Part shown: positions 27,468 to 34,402 of the stretch, piece after piece
Position numbering within the stretch: the first letter of the stretch is position 1
How the letters are laid out: each line of letters starts with the position of its first letter
Assembly: GCF_000687875.1 (NCBI RefSeq)
Contig: NZ_JHYG01000015.1
Span: 1 to 42,931 of the forward strand
From: Acidocella facilis ATCC 35904
Lineage (GTDB): Bacteria > Pseudomonadota > Alphaproteobacteria > Acetobacterales > Acetobacteraceae
DNA length: 42,931 nucleotides
Reading direction: 5' to 3'
Position numbers and translations under genes: made by a program
The notes under the pieces: generated by a model
Seen by the model: the letters and a program-made list of their open reading frames with translations, nothing else
Told to the model about the DNA's origin: nothing
Databases searched by the model: none

Positions 27468-28274
27468 ATGGTAGAGACCGCCCTTCAGGCCGCCGATCTG
27501 TTCCGCGCCGGCCGCCTGGCCGATGCGCTGGCCGCCGCCAATGCCGAGGTGAAGGCTGCCCCCACCGATCTCGGCCGCCGCGTGCTGCTGGCTGAGCTGC
27601 TGCTGTTCTCCGGCAATCTGGAACGCGCCGACGTGATCCTGGATGCCGCCGGCCAGCTCGACCCCTCGGTTGCCGTCGTCGTCTCGGAATTCCGCCAGCT
27701 GCTGCGTGCCGAGACCGCGCGGCGCCAGCTCTACCGCGATGGCCGGGTGCCGGAGCTGCTGGGGGATCTGGAGCCGACCGGCCAGGCCTCGATGAAGGTG
27801 CTGGTGGCGCTGCGCGAGGGCAATCTGGCCGAAGCCGCCGCCGCCGCGCAGGAGGCCGAGGCGCTGCGCCCGCGCATCACCGGCACCGTCAACGGCCAGA
27901 GCGTCGATGATTTCCGCGACGCGGATGACCTGATCCCCGGCTATATCGAAACCCTGACCACCACCGGCAAATATTTCTGGATCCCGGTCTCGCGCATCGA
28001 GAGCCTGGAATTCCACCCGCCCAAGCGCCCGCGCGACCTCGCCTGGCGCCGCTGCTCGATGAGCGTGACCGCCGGGCCGGATGGCGATGTCTATATCCCC
28101 GCCCTCTATTTCACCGCCGAGGACACGGATGACGCCCACCGCCTCGGCCGCGCCACCAGCTGGAGCGAGGGCGAAGGCCCGGTGCGCGGCATCGGCCAGC
28201 GTGTGTTCCTGGCCGGGGAAGAGGATCTGACGATCATGCAGCTCGACGCGCTGAGCTTCCAGCCGGCCGCATGA
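27468..28274 (+). CDS. tagJ: T6SS accessory protein TagJ (ImpE/SciE family)
   Basis: A 268-residue protein. The N-terminal half is helical and TPR-like (AADLFRAGRLADALAAANAE, then LLFSGNLERADVILDAA). The C-terminal half carries the ImpE signature ISRIESLEFHPPKRPRDLAWR (VSRIESLEFHPPKRPRDL here). In P. aeruginosa the homologue HsiE1 binds TssB and ClpV and modulates sheath recycling. The last bases overlap tssE (ATGA). Confidence 0.92.
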   Translation: MVETALQAADLFRAGRLADALAAANAEVKAAPTDLGRRVLLAELLLFSGNLERADVILDAAGQLDPSVAVVVSEFRQLLRAETARRQLYRDGRVPELLGDLEPTGQASMKVLVALREGNLAEAAAAAQEAEALRPRITGTVNGQSVDDFRDADDLIPGYIETLTTTGKYFWIPVSRIESLEFHPPKRPRDLAWRRCSMSVTAGPDGDVYIPALYFTAEDTDDAHRLGRATSWSEGEGPVRGIGQRVFLAGEEDLTIMQLDALSFQPAA

Positions 28275-28816
28275 GCGACGACACGCTCAGCCGCGGCGCC
28301 AACGCCAATCTCTTCATCGAGCGGATGCGCGATTCCGGCGCGCGGGTGAAGCTCTCGGTGCTGGACCGGCTGCTCGACGATGCCCCGGAGATGGAGCGCG
28401 ACCGCCCGCTCTCCGCCACCGAGGCGCTGAGCGTGCTGCGCCGCGCGGTGCGGCGGGATCTGGAGGCGCTGCTGAATGGCCGCCGCCGCCTCGCCTCGGT
28501 GCCTTCAGGGCTCAACGAGCTGGCCAATTCCTCCTTCACCTTCGGCCTGCCGGATTTCACCGCTGGCGCGATGCAGGAGGATGGCGCGCGCGAGACGCTG
28601 CGCCGCGAGATCGAGCGCAGCATCCGCCAGTTCGAGCCACGGCTGATCCAGGTGGCGGTGAAGCTGGTGCCGGCGAAGGAGGAAACCAGCACCACGCTGC
28701 ATTTCCGCATCGACGCGCTGCTGCAGGCGGACCCGGCCCCCGAGCCGATCAGTTTCGAGACATTGGTGAACGCCGCCACCACCGACATCGCGGTCGCCGG
28801 AGGCGAGATTGGCTGA
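28271..28816 (+). CDS. tssE: T6SS baseplate protein TssE (gp25-like)
   Basis: A 181-residue protein of the T4 gp25 family. It has VLDRLLDDAP near the N-terminus, a conserved LNELANSSFTFGLPDFT segment and the diagnostic FEPRL motif (IRQFEPRLIQV). TssE initiates sheath assembly on the baseplate. It overlaps tagJ by four bases and tssF by eight. Confidence 0.95.
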   Translation: MSDDTLSRGANANLFIERMRDSGARVKLSVLDRLLDDAPEMERDRPLSATEALSVLRRAVRRDLEALLNGRRRLASVPSGLNELANSSFTFGLPDFTAGAMQEDGARETLRREIERSIRQFEPRLIQVAVKLVPAKEETSTTLHFRIDALLQADPAPEPISFETLVNAATTDIAVAGGEIG

Positions 28817-30632
28817 TACGCTGCTGCCCTATTTCAACCAGGAGCTGGCGGCCATCCGCCAGCTCGCGGCGGAATTCGCCCAGGCGCACCCCAAGGTCGC
28901 CGGCCGGCTGCGGCTGAGCCCGGACACGGTGGACGACCCGCATGTGGCGCGGCTGCTGGATGGTGTCGCCTTCCTCTCCGCCCGCGCCCAGGCGCGGCTG
29001 GATGATGAATTCCCGGAACTCACCGACACGCTGCTGGATATTCTCTATCCGCACTACCTCGCGCCGTTCCCCTCCTGCGCCATCACCCAGTTCAGCGCCA
29101 AGCCGGACCTCGCCGCCCAGGTGGAGGTTCCCGCCGGGTTCGAGCTGGAGACCGAAGCCGTGCGCGGCCAGAGCTGCCGCTATCGCACCACCAGCCCGCT
29201 CACCCTCTGGCCGGTGAAGCTGGAGAGTGCCCGCCTCACCGGTCTGCCCTTCACCGCACCGGTCAACCAGCTTGCCAATGGCGCGGTGGCGGTGCTGCGG
29301 CTGGTCTTCACCACGCTGAACCCGGATGTGAAATTCAGCCAGCTCGGCATGGATAGGCTGCGCCTGTTCCTGCGCGGCGGCCAGGCGGCGGCATTGCAAC
29401 TCTACGAGCTGCTGGCCGCGCATACGCTGGGCGTCGCGCTGGCGGATACGCCGGGGGATCTCTCGCCAGTGCTGCTGCCGGCCAGTGCCGTGCAGGAGGT
29501 CGGCTTCGCGCCGGAGGAGGCGCTGCTGCCCTGGCCGGCGCGCAGCTTCGAAGGCTTCCGCCTGCTCAGCGAATATTTCGCCTTTCCGCAAAAATTCATG
29601 TTCCTGGACCTCGCCGGGCTCGGCGCCAAGACGCTGGTGCAGGACAGCAACCGGCTGGAGGTGTTTCTCTATCTCGACCGGACCTCGGCCGAGCTGGAGC
29701 GCGGGGTCGATGCCAATATGTTCGCGCTCGGCTGCACGCCGATGGTCAATCTCTTCGCGCAGCGTTGCGAGCCGGTGGCGCTGGACCATACCACCACCGA
29801 ATATCGCGTGCTGCCGGATGCCAGGCGCGCCAGCGTCACCGAGATCTGGAGTGTCTCCAGCGTGCGCGAGGTGCGCCAGGACGGCACCAGCCGGCCCTTC
29901 CTGCCCTTCTACCGGCTCAGCCGTAACGAGGCCTCGGCGCCAGGCGAGGGCGGGTCCTATCTCGTCGCGCGGCGGGACGGGCCGGCCGCCCTTGGCGGCA
30001 CGGACAGTTTCATCTCGCTGTTCGATGCCGGCTTCGACCCCGAGGCGAAGCTGGACAGCGTGCTCTCCGTCGAGGCGCTCTGCCTCAACCGGGACCTCCC
30101 GGCCGATCTGCCCTTCGGCGGCGGCAGGCCGGGGCTGAAGGCCTTGCAGCCCCATACCGGGATCGCGGCGATGGCCTGCGTCACCCCGCCGACGCCGACG
30201 CTGCGCCCGGAGCGGCGGGCGCGCAAAGCCTGGCGGCTGATCTCGCACCTCTCGCTCGGCCATCTCTCCGTCACCGGCGGCGCGGAAGGGGCGGCGGCGC
30301 TGAAGGAAATCTTGCGCCTGTATGATCTGCGCGAAACCGCCGATACCCGCGCCGCGATCGAGGCTCTGCTCGCCGTCACCGCCCGCCCCGGCACGGCGCG
30401 CGTCCCCGGCGCGCGGCTGGGGGCCTTCTGCCGGGGGCTGGATGTGGAGCTGGAATTCGACCAGCGCGCCTTCCAGGGCTCCGGCCTCTATCTGCTGAGC
30501 GCGGTGCTGGCGCGCTTCCTGGCGCTGCATGCCAGCATCAACTCTTTCGTGCGCACATCCGTGCGGCTGCGCGGCAAGCCGGAGCCGGAGCTGCGCTTTC
30601 CGCCCCGCGCCGGGGCCAAGGTGCTGCTCTAG
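28809..30632 (+). CDS. tssF: T6SS baseplate protein TssF
   Basis: A 607-residue wedge protein (T4 gp6-like). The start LLPYFNQELAAIRQLAAEFA and FPELTDTLLDILYPHYLAP are family hallmarks. The start codon is TTG at 28809, with GGAGG 6 bases upstream inside the tssE end. TssF and TssG form the wedge with TssK and TssE. Length is normal. Confidence 0.95.
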   Translation: MADTLLPYFNQELAAIRQLAAEFAQAHPKVAGRLRLSPDTVDDPHVARLLDGVAFLSARAQARLDDEFPELTDTLLDILYPHYLAPFPSCAITQFSAKPDLAAQVEVPAGFELETEAVRGQSCRYRTTSPLTLWPVKLESARLTGLPFTAPVNQLANGAVAVLRLVFTTLNPDVKFSQLGMDRLRLFLRGGQAAALQLYELLAAHTLGVALADTPGDLSPVLLPASAVQEVGFAPEEALLPWPARSFEGFRLLSEYFAFPQKFMFLDLAGLGAKTLVQDSNRLEVFLYLDRTSAELERGVDANMFALGCTPMVNLFAQRCEPVALDHTTTEYRVLPDARRASVTEIWSVSSVREVRQDGTSRPFLPFYRLSRNEASAPGEGGSYLVARRDGPAALGGTDSFISLFDAGFDPEAKLDSVLSVEALCLNRDLPADLPFGGGRPGLKALQPHTGIAAMACVTPPTPTLRPERRARKAWRLISHLSLGHLSVTGGAEGAAALKEILRLYDLRETADTRAAIEALLAVTARPGTARVPGARLGAFCRGLDVELEFDQRAFQGSGLYLLSAVLARFLALHASINSFVRTSVRLRGKPEPELRFPPRAGAKVLL

Positions 30633-30635
30633 ACG

Positions 30636-31667
30636 ATGGCGCCGAAATCCCCGCTCGAACGCCTGGCCGCCACCCCGCATCTGTTCCGCTTCGATGCGGC
30701 GGTGCGGCTGTTGCGCCTGGCCGCCCGCACCCGGCACAAGGATGACGCGGTGCGCTTCGCCGCGCCGCCGAGCCTGGCCCAGCCGGTCGCCGAGGTGCTG
30801 GAGGCGCAGGCGCCCTCGGGTGGCCGTCGCGCCCGGCTGGTCAGCACCCTGATCGGGCTGATCGGCCCCTCGGCCGAGATGCCGCGCTGGTACACCGAGC
30901 TGCTGGCCCAGGCCAACCGGCAGAAATCCCGCGCCGTGCTGGATTTTTTCGATCTGCTGGCGCAGCGCCTGATCTCTGGCTTCGCCCTGGCCGGCGCCAA
31001 ATACCGGCTGCCGCGCTCGGCCGAGCAGGCGGCGCAGGCCGGGGTGGAGGAGCCGATCGGCGCCGGGCTGCTCGCCTTCACCGGCTTCGGCACGCCGCAT
31101 CTGGAACCGCGCCTGCCGGTGGGGGCGGATGCGCTGCGCCATTATGCCGGTTTCTTCGCCGCGCATCCGCGCTCTTCCAGCCGGCTCGCCAGCATGGTCT
31201 CGGATTATCTCGGCAGGCCGGTGGAAATCCGGGAATTCGCCGGCGCCTGGCTGCCGATCGCCCCGGACCAGCAAAGCCGGCTGCCGCGCGGGCGCATCCC
31301 TGGCGCCTTCTGCGCGCTGGGGCAGGATGCCGCCATCGGCACCCGCGCCTGGGACCAGCAGGCGCGCTTCATCGTGCGCATCGGCCCGCTCTCGCGCGCC
31401 GGCTTCGAGGCGCTGCTGCCGGACAAAGCCTTGCTGCCCGCCTTGGTTTCGCTGATCCGCGCCTATGTCGGCTGGGAGGCGGATTTCGCCATCAATCTGG
31501 TGCTGGACGCGCAGGAAATCCCGCCGCTCAGCCTGGGCGGCGGGCCGGGCGCGGCGCGGCTGGGCTGGACCAGCTGGGCGCCTTCCTCCACCGCCGGGCT
31601 GAAAGGCCGGGTTCTGGTGGACGAGACCCTGTTCAGCGCCGAAACAGTGGAGCGGCTTTCCGCGTAA
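30636..31667 (+). CDS. tssG: T6SS baseplate protein TssG
   Basis: A 343-residue wedge partner of TssF (T4 gp7-like). LFRFDAAVRLLRLAAR and FAAPPSLAQPVAEV at the N-terminus and the LLDFFDLLAQRLISGF-type helix (here VLDFFDLLAQRLI) are characteristic. The end, LGWTSWA, is typical too. It starts three bases after the tssF stop and ends the core T6SS operon. Confidence 0.94.
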   Translation: MAPKSPLERLAATPHLFRFDAAVRLLRLAARTRHKDDAVRFAAPPSLAQPVAEVLEAQAPSGGRRARLVSTLIGLIGPSAEMPRWYTELLAQANRQKSRAVLDFFDLLAQRLISGFALAGAKYRLPRSAEQAAQAGVEEPIGAGLLAFTGFGTPHLEPRLPVGADALRHYAGFFAAHPRSSSRLASMVSDYLGRPVEIREFAGAWLPIAPDQQSRLPRGRIPGAFCALGQDAAIGTRAWDQQARFIVRIGPLSRAGFEALLPDKALLPALVSLIRAYVGWEADFAINLVLDAQEIPPLSLGGGPGAARLGWTSWAPSSTAGLKGRVLVDETLFSAETVERLSA

Positions 31668-31705
31668 ACCGGATCGTTGCTCTCGCCTAACGGGAGGGTT
31701 GGCGC

Positions 31706-31730
31706 TACAATCCCGCTCAAATCAAGGAGG
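31706..31730 (+). promoter_or_regulatory. Possible -10 element and strong ribosome site before the OmpA-family gene
   Basis: A TACAAT hexamer at 31706-31711 resembles a sigma70 -10 box, but no good -35 lies 17 bases upstream. AAGGAGG at 31724-31730, 9 bases before the ATG, is the best ribosome site in this operon and suggests high translation of the next gene. Confidence 0.35.
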
Positions 31731-31739
31731 TTTTAGACC

Positions 31740-32339
31740 ATGCGCAAAACCAGCTTCAAACTCGCTCTTTCTGGTGTGCTGCTCAGCGCCGCCTTTGCCG
31801 CGCCCGCCCTGGCGCAAAGCGCGCAACAGCTGATCAACCAGCTCAAGCCCAGCGGCGCGCTGAGCGACACCACCCGCGGCATCAAGCCGATTGCCCCCGG
31901 CGAGGCCCCGGCCCCGGCGATGCAGGCCAGCCCGGCCGCGATGCCGGCGATGAACGCGCCAGCCGCGAAGCCGCAGGCGATGCCGGCCGCGCCTTCGGCC
32001 AACCTGATCGTGGATTTCGCCTCCGGCTCGGCCGTGCTCACCCCGCAGGCCCGCGCCACTTTGGATCAGCTTGGCAAGGCGCTGACCAGCCAGCAGCTCG
32101 CCGCCTATCATTTCAAGATCGTCGGCCATACCGACACAACTGGCACCGCGCCGCAAAACCAGACCCTCTCCGAGCAGCGGGCCGATGCGGTGAAATCCTA
32201 TCTGCAGACCAAGTTCGGCGTCGCTGATACCCGCCTGCAGGCCAGCGGCGTCGGCGAGGCGGATCTCGCCGTGCAGACCCCGCCGAACACCCCCAACCGC
32301 CAGAACCGGCGCGTCGAAATCATCAATATCGGCCAGTAA
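31740..32339 (+). CDS. Secreted OmpA-family peptidoglycan-binding protein
   Basis: A 199-residue protein with a signal peptide (about 1-25, ending ALA before QSAQQ) and an Ala/Pro-rich spacer to about residue 82. The C-terminal OmpA domain contains VDFASGSAVL, VGHTDTTG, NQTLSEQRADAVKSYL and NRQNRRVEI, including the Asp and Arg expected to bind diaminopimelate. It is probably periplasmic and fastens the apparatus to the cell wall, or acts independently. TssL already carries an OmpA domain, so this is a second peptidoglycan contact in the locus. Confidence 0.85.
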   Translation: MRKTSFKLALSGVLLSAAFAAPALAQSAQQLINQLKPSGALSDTTRGIKPIAPGEAPAPAMQASPAAMPAMNAPAAKPQAMPAAPSANLIVDFASGSAVLTPQARATLDQLGKALTSQQLAAYHFKIVGHTDTTGTAPQNQTLSEQRADAVKSYLQTKFGVADTRLQASGVGEADLAVQTPPNTPNRQNRRVEIINIGQ

Positions 32340-32348
32340 CCATCTGCC

Positions 32349-33392
32349 ATGGGGGGGCGGGGCGGAAACGAGGACGATACCATCGTCATCCGGAGCGCCC
32401 CTCCGGCCATTGCTTCACGCCGGCGCGGCCTGCTGAAGGCCGGGCTTGGCGGCGGTGCCGCGATGCTGGCGCTGGCCGGGTTCGGCGTCGCCTGGTGGGC
32501 ACGCGGGCCAGCACCAATCGCCATCGGCACCGCCAGCGAAGCCGAGATCGACGCCACCCAGCCCTGCGAGACCATCGTCACCTATTTCGCACCTGACAAA
32601 TCCGTCGTGGTGGTGGATTTCCCGTCTCTGCTGGCCCAGGGCCAGGCTTTGGACCGGGTGGCCGCCTTCGTCGAAAAAGCCAATGTCCCGCATGACCGGC
32701 TGCTGGACGATGCCGCGTTGAACGCCGCCATCGCCGCCAGCGGCGAAACGGTCGCCAGCTATTATTACGGCCATGATTATCAGGCGGCGGATCTGGCGCG
32801 GTTCTTCGCTCTGGCGAAATCCGAGAATATCCAGCTCAATCCAGAGGAATTATGGCTGCGCCGGCTGCTGCGCCAGCTCGGCTGGCTGCGGGCGGGGGCG
32901 AATGGCGCGCTGATCACCCTGCCGGCGGCGGGCGGCGATGTCTCGCCCGAAATGCGCGCGGTGATTTTGCGCCATGAAATCTCCCATGGCGCCTTCTACA
33001 CCGTTCCCGGATACCGGCATTACACCGAACGCTTCTGGGCCGGCCTGACGCCGGCAGACCGCGCCGCCTTCACGGGCTTCCTCGGCCGCCAGGGCTACGA
33101 TACCAGCCTGACCGAGCTGATGCTGAATGAAACCCAGGCCTATCTGATCTTCACCCGCGACCCGCGCTTCTTCAACGCTGCGGCAGTGGGGAAAACCGAA
33201 GCCGAGATCGACCAGCTGCGCCAGGGCTTCATCGCCAACATGCCAAATTTCTGGCTCACCCCGCTCGCCACCGCGCCGCTGCCACCGGTGCCGGCGAACA
33301 TGCCGACATGCCCGACAAAGCAGGCGATGGCGGTGACGGGGCAGAGGCGGTTATGTTTGTGTTATCGCAAAGGCGGGTTTTTCGTAGCGTAA
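32349..33392 (+). CDS. Anchored HEISH-motif zinc peptidase-like protein
   Basis: 347 residues, not a family I recognise. Residues 1-22 are acidic with EDDTIVIRSAPP (Thr11). Residues 24-50 are SRRRGLLKAGLGGGAAMLAL and further hydrophobic residues, which is both Tat-signal-like (RRGLLK) and a possible membrane anchor. The rest would be periplasmic. HEISH at 209-213 is a zincin motif, and NETQAYL offers Glu261 as third ligand, so peptidase activity is plausible. The gene starts 9 bases after the OmpA gene and has no clear ribosome site. It may remodel the cell wall for apparatus insertion or process a partner; both are inference. The last 20 residues are Cys- and Arg-rich and unusual. Confidence 0.7.
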   Translation: MGGRGGNEDDTIVIRSAPPAIASRRRGLLKAGLGGGAAMLALAGFGVAWWARGPAPIAIGTASEAEIDATQPCETIVTYFAPDKSVVVVDFPSLLAQGQALDRVAAFVEKANVPHDRLLDDAALNAAIAASGETVASYYYGHDYQAADLARFFALAKSENIQLNPEELWLRRLLRQLGWLRAGANGALITLPAAGGDVSPEMRAVILRHEISHGAFYTVPGYRHYTERFWAGLTPADRAAFTGFLGRQGYDTSLTELMLNETQAYLIFTRDPRFFNAAAVGKTEAEIDQLRQGFIANMPNFWLTPLATAPLPPVPANMPTCPTKQAMAVTGQRRLCLCYRKGGFFVA

Positions 33393-33421
33393 GTTATGGC
33401 AAGAAGTGTCAAGTGTTTATT

Positions 33422-33439
33422 TTGACGCCAGCGCGTCAA
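33422..33439 (+). terminator. Short hairpin downstream of the HEISH gene
   Basis: TTGACGC, loop CAGC, GCGTCAA: a perfect 7-bp stem 30 bases after the stop codon at 33392. No T tract follows, so termination would be weak or Rho-assisted. Confidence 0.4.
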
Positions 33440-33472
33440 TCTCAATACATAATGCCTTCGCGTTTGAGCAAT

Positions 33473-33512
33473 AATCACTTGATCTGAACCGGAAGGTTCA
33501 GATCAAGTGATT
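33473..33512 (+). terminator. Perfect 18-bp stem-loop with GGAA tetraloop
   Basis: AATCACTTGATCTGAACC, loop GGAA, then its exact complement. GGAA closed by C-G is a GNRA tetraloop, so on the plus strand this would be a very stable RNA hairpin. It sits between convergent genes and probably ends or protects the T6SS transcript. There is no long T tract. A protein-binding palindrome is the alternative. Confidence 0.65.
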
Positions 33513-33528
33513 GAAATTTCTCGCCAAT

Positions 33529-33568
33529 AAAAAGTTAGAGTATTTTTTATTTGATGAAAATTACTCTA
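33529..33568 (-). terminator. Intrinsic terminator of the leftward orphan gene
   Basis: Read on the minus strand, TAGAGTA and TACTCTA form a 7-bp stem, extended past one mismatch by four A-T pairs, with a loop of about nine bases. It is followed by CTTTTT (33533-33529). It starts two bases after the stop of the gene at 33571 and has the expected hairpin-plus-U-tract form. Confidence 0.65.
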
Positions 33569-33570
33569 GA

Positions 33571-34254
33571 TTATCGGCCCGGCATCGTAAATGAGGCGTG
33601 CGGTACGTTTACATCCATCATATTACGGATATTTGCAGCAGCGTAGACCTGCGTGATGCCGGCTAGATATGCTTTGAATGTCGAGGCTTTTGCAGCTTCA
33701 GCATTATGCGGCGCAAAAACGATACCTAACTTGGCTTCATGAGGGCTGCGGACCCGAATATAGCCAAAATTAAACAAGCCGATAAGTTCGCGACCCAACA
33801 CGCGCGGTCGGCGTGCGCTCGCTTCCCACAGCATGTCGTCCACGACGCCGCCGACAGAGCCAGCGGCAAGATGAAATTGAGAAAGCCCCTGTACGCCGCC
33901 CAGCACCCATGCATCGTTCTGGAGAGGCCACCAGGCTTTTTCTTTCAAAACACTGCCGGTTCGATTAGAGCCTGAATCGCGGTCGTTGAATGTAGTGTTT
34001 CCGGACTTATTCTGCATCGGCGCCGCGGCTGTTGTACCCATATTTGCGAGCAGATCTTCGTCATCTCTAAGCTCGATACCACCCAGAACGAGCATGGAAA
34101 GATTATTGTCACGTGCATTACAATAAAGCGCCCATGCGTGTTCGACTTCCTTTGCCCAAGGCTTTGCGCGCTTTTTGTACCAACCGGGCATTTGTCGTTC
34201 GTAACGGCTTTGAAGTGAGTTCAAGTCAGACACGAAATCTTGTTTCTTGTACAT
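33571..34254 (-). CDS. Unrecognised 227-residue protein, lower-GC orphan
   Basis: I do not recognise a family. The start at ATG 34254 (MYKKQDFVSDLNSLQSRYER) is supported by a GGGGGT about 5 bases upstream; a GTG two codons earlier is possible. The N-terminus is basic and helical (MPGWYKKRAKPWAKEVEHAW). The middle is Asn/Ser-rich (SGNTTFNDRDSGSNRTG), and the second half is Gly/Val/Ala-rich (LAAGSVGGVVDDML). There is no signal peptide or clear membrane segment. Base composition is near half GC by eye, far below its neighbours, so recent acquisition is likely. It has its own terminator and a palindrome upstream. A T6SS cargo protein is possible by position only. Confidence 0.65.
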   Translation of the reverse strand: MYKKQDFVSDLNSLQSRYERQMPGWYKKRAKPWAKEVEHAWALYCNARDNNLSMLVLGGIELRDDEDLLANMGTTAAAPMQNKSGNTTFNDRDSGSNRTGSVLKEKAWWPLQNDAWVLGGVQGLSQFHLAAGSVGGVVDDMLWEASARRPRVLGRELIGLFNFGYIRVRSPHEAKLGIVFAPHNAEAAKASTFKAYLAGITQVYAAANIRNMMDVNVPHASFTMPGR

Positions 34255-34268
34255 GTGCACCCCCGTTG

Positions 34269-34282
34269 TTTAGCGCGCTAAA
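34269..34282. promoter_or_regulatory. 14-bp perfect palindrome upstream of the orphan gene
   Basis: TTTAGCGCGCTAAA lies 15 bases before the ATG at 34254, inside an AT-rich 148-base gap that follows the kinase gene. Its position next to the ribosome site suits an operator for a dimeric repressor. The promoter itself was not assigned. Confidence 0.4.
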
Positions 34283-34402
34283 TCAAACGAATTACCGAGT
34301 GAACGATGTCTAGCACAACTTCAAGTATGTTAAGATTTTTTCTACTCTTGGCGTTTTTCTGAAATAGACAATGTTTTTCAAGTCTCGACGGCTAAACCGC
34401 GG

